Source: Calditrichia bacterium
GTDB taxonomy: Bacteria; Calditrichota; Calditrichia; Calditrichales; J004
Direction of reading: 5' to 3'
Assembly: GCA_026991535.1 (NCBI GenBank)
Contig: JALXBH010000322.1
Coordinates: 1-32,627, forward strand
DNA length: 32,627 nt
Part shown: one piece after another, positions 31,607-32,627 of the stretch
Layout: each line of letters opens with the position of its first letter
How positions within the stretch are numbered: position 1 is the stretch's first letter
The notes under the pieces: model-generated
What the model was told of the DNA's origin: nothing
Databases searched by the model: none
Seen by the model: only the letters and a program-made list of their open reading frames with translations
Made by a program: the position numbers and the translations under genes

Positions 31607-32627
31607 TTACTCTTCCAGTGTCTCTAATTCCGGTAGCACCATAATGCCTGCTTTCTTCAAAGCCTGCCCATAGGGGGGCCACACTTTTTGAAGCGTTTTG
31701 TTATAATTGTTGTACAGACCGTTCAACATGCCGGAGGTTTGTTCCAGAAGGGGCAGAACCGTGGCCCGCGCCGTGTCAAAAGACATGCGCAGATAGGCGG
31801 AAATCTTCCCCAGTCGCGCCGTAAGTACCCGGGGATCGCGATAAATACCCTGCTTATCAGCCGGGGTAACAATCTTATGCATCAGGGCCTTTAGCGAATC
31901 CCTTACGGCGGCGGTCTTTTTCTTCAGTGAATCGGCTTGCTGCGGTTTCAACACCTCGATGGCCTTTTCCGCCAGCTCCAGCTCGCTTTGGCGTTTACGG
32001 ATGGCGTCGGCCAGGTGGGTGCCTTTTTGCGTCAAATCCTTAAACTTTTGAAAAAGCTCCTGTTTCTCCTTCAGTTTTGCCGTCAGTCCCGCTATTCTCG
32101 GATCGGCCTTTACTTCGATCTTGACGGAATCCTTCATACCCCGGTAGCTGAAGCGCGCCAGATAGGTGCCCGGCAATACGGGTGCGCCGCCGGGTTCTAC
32201 GGCTTTATCCTTTTGGGGTTCGGGGGTTTGCGGCATGCGTACCCCTTTTTGGTCCAGGTTCCAGTAGAAACGGTTAAAGCCATGCTCCAACTTTTTTGGT
32301 TTGAGGGTGCGGATCAGTGTATGACCGGCATCGAATATTTCAATGATCAGCCCTTCATCCTGCTTCTTCGGGCCCTTTGTTTTTTTTGTCTTACTGCTGT
32401 CCACCTTCAGCCAGGCGGTCAGCATGGCGCCCCGGGGACGGTTTTGTCCTTCAAATTCCGCCTCGGCGATGAAGCGGGTGCCGGGGGGCTGGGCGTAGGC
32501 AGCGATCCAGGCCGGGGAAGCGGGCATGACAGCCAGGGCGGCGGACGGTTCACGTCCCTGGTTGCGGGTCAGGAAGCGCAGGTAGGCGATGCGGTCGAAC
32601 ACCCAGGCCGCGCGGCCGAAGGTACCG
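31607..32627 (-). CDS. C-terminal part of large secreted VPS10/BNR-type (glycosyl hydrolase-like) protein, cut by window edge
   Basis: The frame is open to the right end (GRAAWVFDRI precedes the GTG at 32602), so only the last 340 residues are visible. FGRAAWVFDRIAYLR and the following beta-rich domain (TAWLKVD, IEIFDAGHTLIRTLK, FNRFYWNLDQKG) match the C-terminal region of large secreted proteins with BNR/VPS10 propellers annotated as glycosyl hydrolases in this phylum. A Lys/Gln-rich region (about residues 175-300) is predicted helical coiled coil (KEKQELFQKFKDL, AEKAIEVLKPQQADSL). No sorting domain is seen at the end (ELETLEE). The enzymatic role cannot be judged from this part. Confidence 0.7.
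   Translation of the reverse strand, partial: GTFGRAAWVFDRIAYLRFLTRNQGREPSAALAVMPASPAWIAAYAQPPGTRFIAEAEFEGQNRPRGAMLTAWLKVDSSKTKKTKGPKKQDEGLIIEIFDAGHTLIRTLKPKKLEHGFNRFYWNLDQKGVRMPQTPEPQKDKAVEPGGAPVLPGTYLARFSYRGMKDSVKIEVKADPRIAGLTAKLKEKQELFQKFKDLTQKGTHLADAIRKRQSELELAEKAIEVLKPQQADSLKKKTAAVRDSLKALMHKIVTPADKQGIYRDPRVLTARLGKISAYLRMSFDTARATVLPLLEQTSGMLNGLYNNYNKTLQKVWPPYGQALKKAGIMVLPELETLEE

Overview
The window looks like chromosomal DNA from a Gram-negative bacterium of the FCB group. Calditrichota or a close relative is my best guess. This rests on three secreted proteins, or remnants, ending in the Asn-Pro-Phe-Asn type C-terminal sorting domain (1320-2516, 9600-9884, 9935-11599), on several lipoproteins and predicted outer-membrane barrels, and on a SprA-related protein. 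The phylum is inferred from style, not from a marker gene. No rRNA, tRNA, CRISPR array or transposase was recognised.

Layout. The left edge cuts an amidohydrolase (1-1005), followed by a strong hairpin terminator, an intergenic palindromic repeat and a kelch-type secreted protein. From 9019 down to 2676, all on the minus strand, lies a nine-gene mercury resistance cluster. Its order is merR, a merT-merP fusion, an outer-membrane barrel protein, a periplasmic metal-binding protein, a second MerT-like membrane protein, merA, a small thioredoxin, a duplicated CcdA/DsbD-like membrane protein and a metal-binding lipoprotein. Two nearly identical 19-bp operator sites (CTGTA-N6-TACAG core) lie in front of merR and in front of merTP. 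After a roughly 500-bp gene-poor stretch come a sorting-domain remnant and a large secreted repeat protein.

The rest is mostly housekeeping or general metabolism: a PIG-L deacetylase, YidD, a Tat-exported D-aminoacylase-like amidohydrolase, an AlkA-like glycosylase, a CNNM/CBS membrane protein overlapping a HAD nucleotidase, YchF, a YgjV-like membrane protein, a barrel protein plus lipoprotein pair, a DinB protein, a membrane protein plus TlpA-type thioredoxin pair, alpha-glucan phosphorylase, a small membrane protein plus S9 peptidase pair, a SprA-related putative metalloprotease, a helical-repeat secreted protein, and the C-terminal part of a large secreted protein cut by the right edge.

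How genes work together. The mer cluster is the clearest functional unit: Hg(II) sensing, capture by four heavy-metal-associated domains in different compartments, import by two MerT-like proteins, and reduction by MerA. Its last three genes look like a private thiol-redox relay from cytoplasm to periplasm, and a dedicated barrel protein extends the cluster to the outer membrane. The other notable item is an imperfect palindrome of about 150 bp. It occurs near 1111-1272 and again near 29421-29575, where it lies inside a 224-bp tandem duplication.
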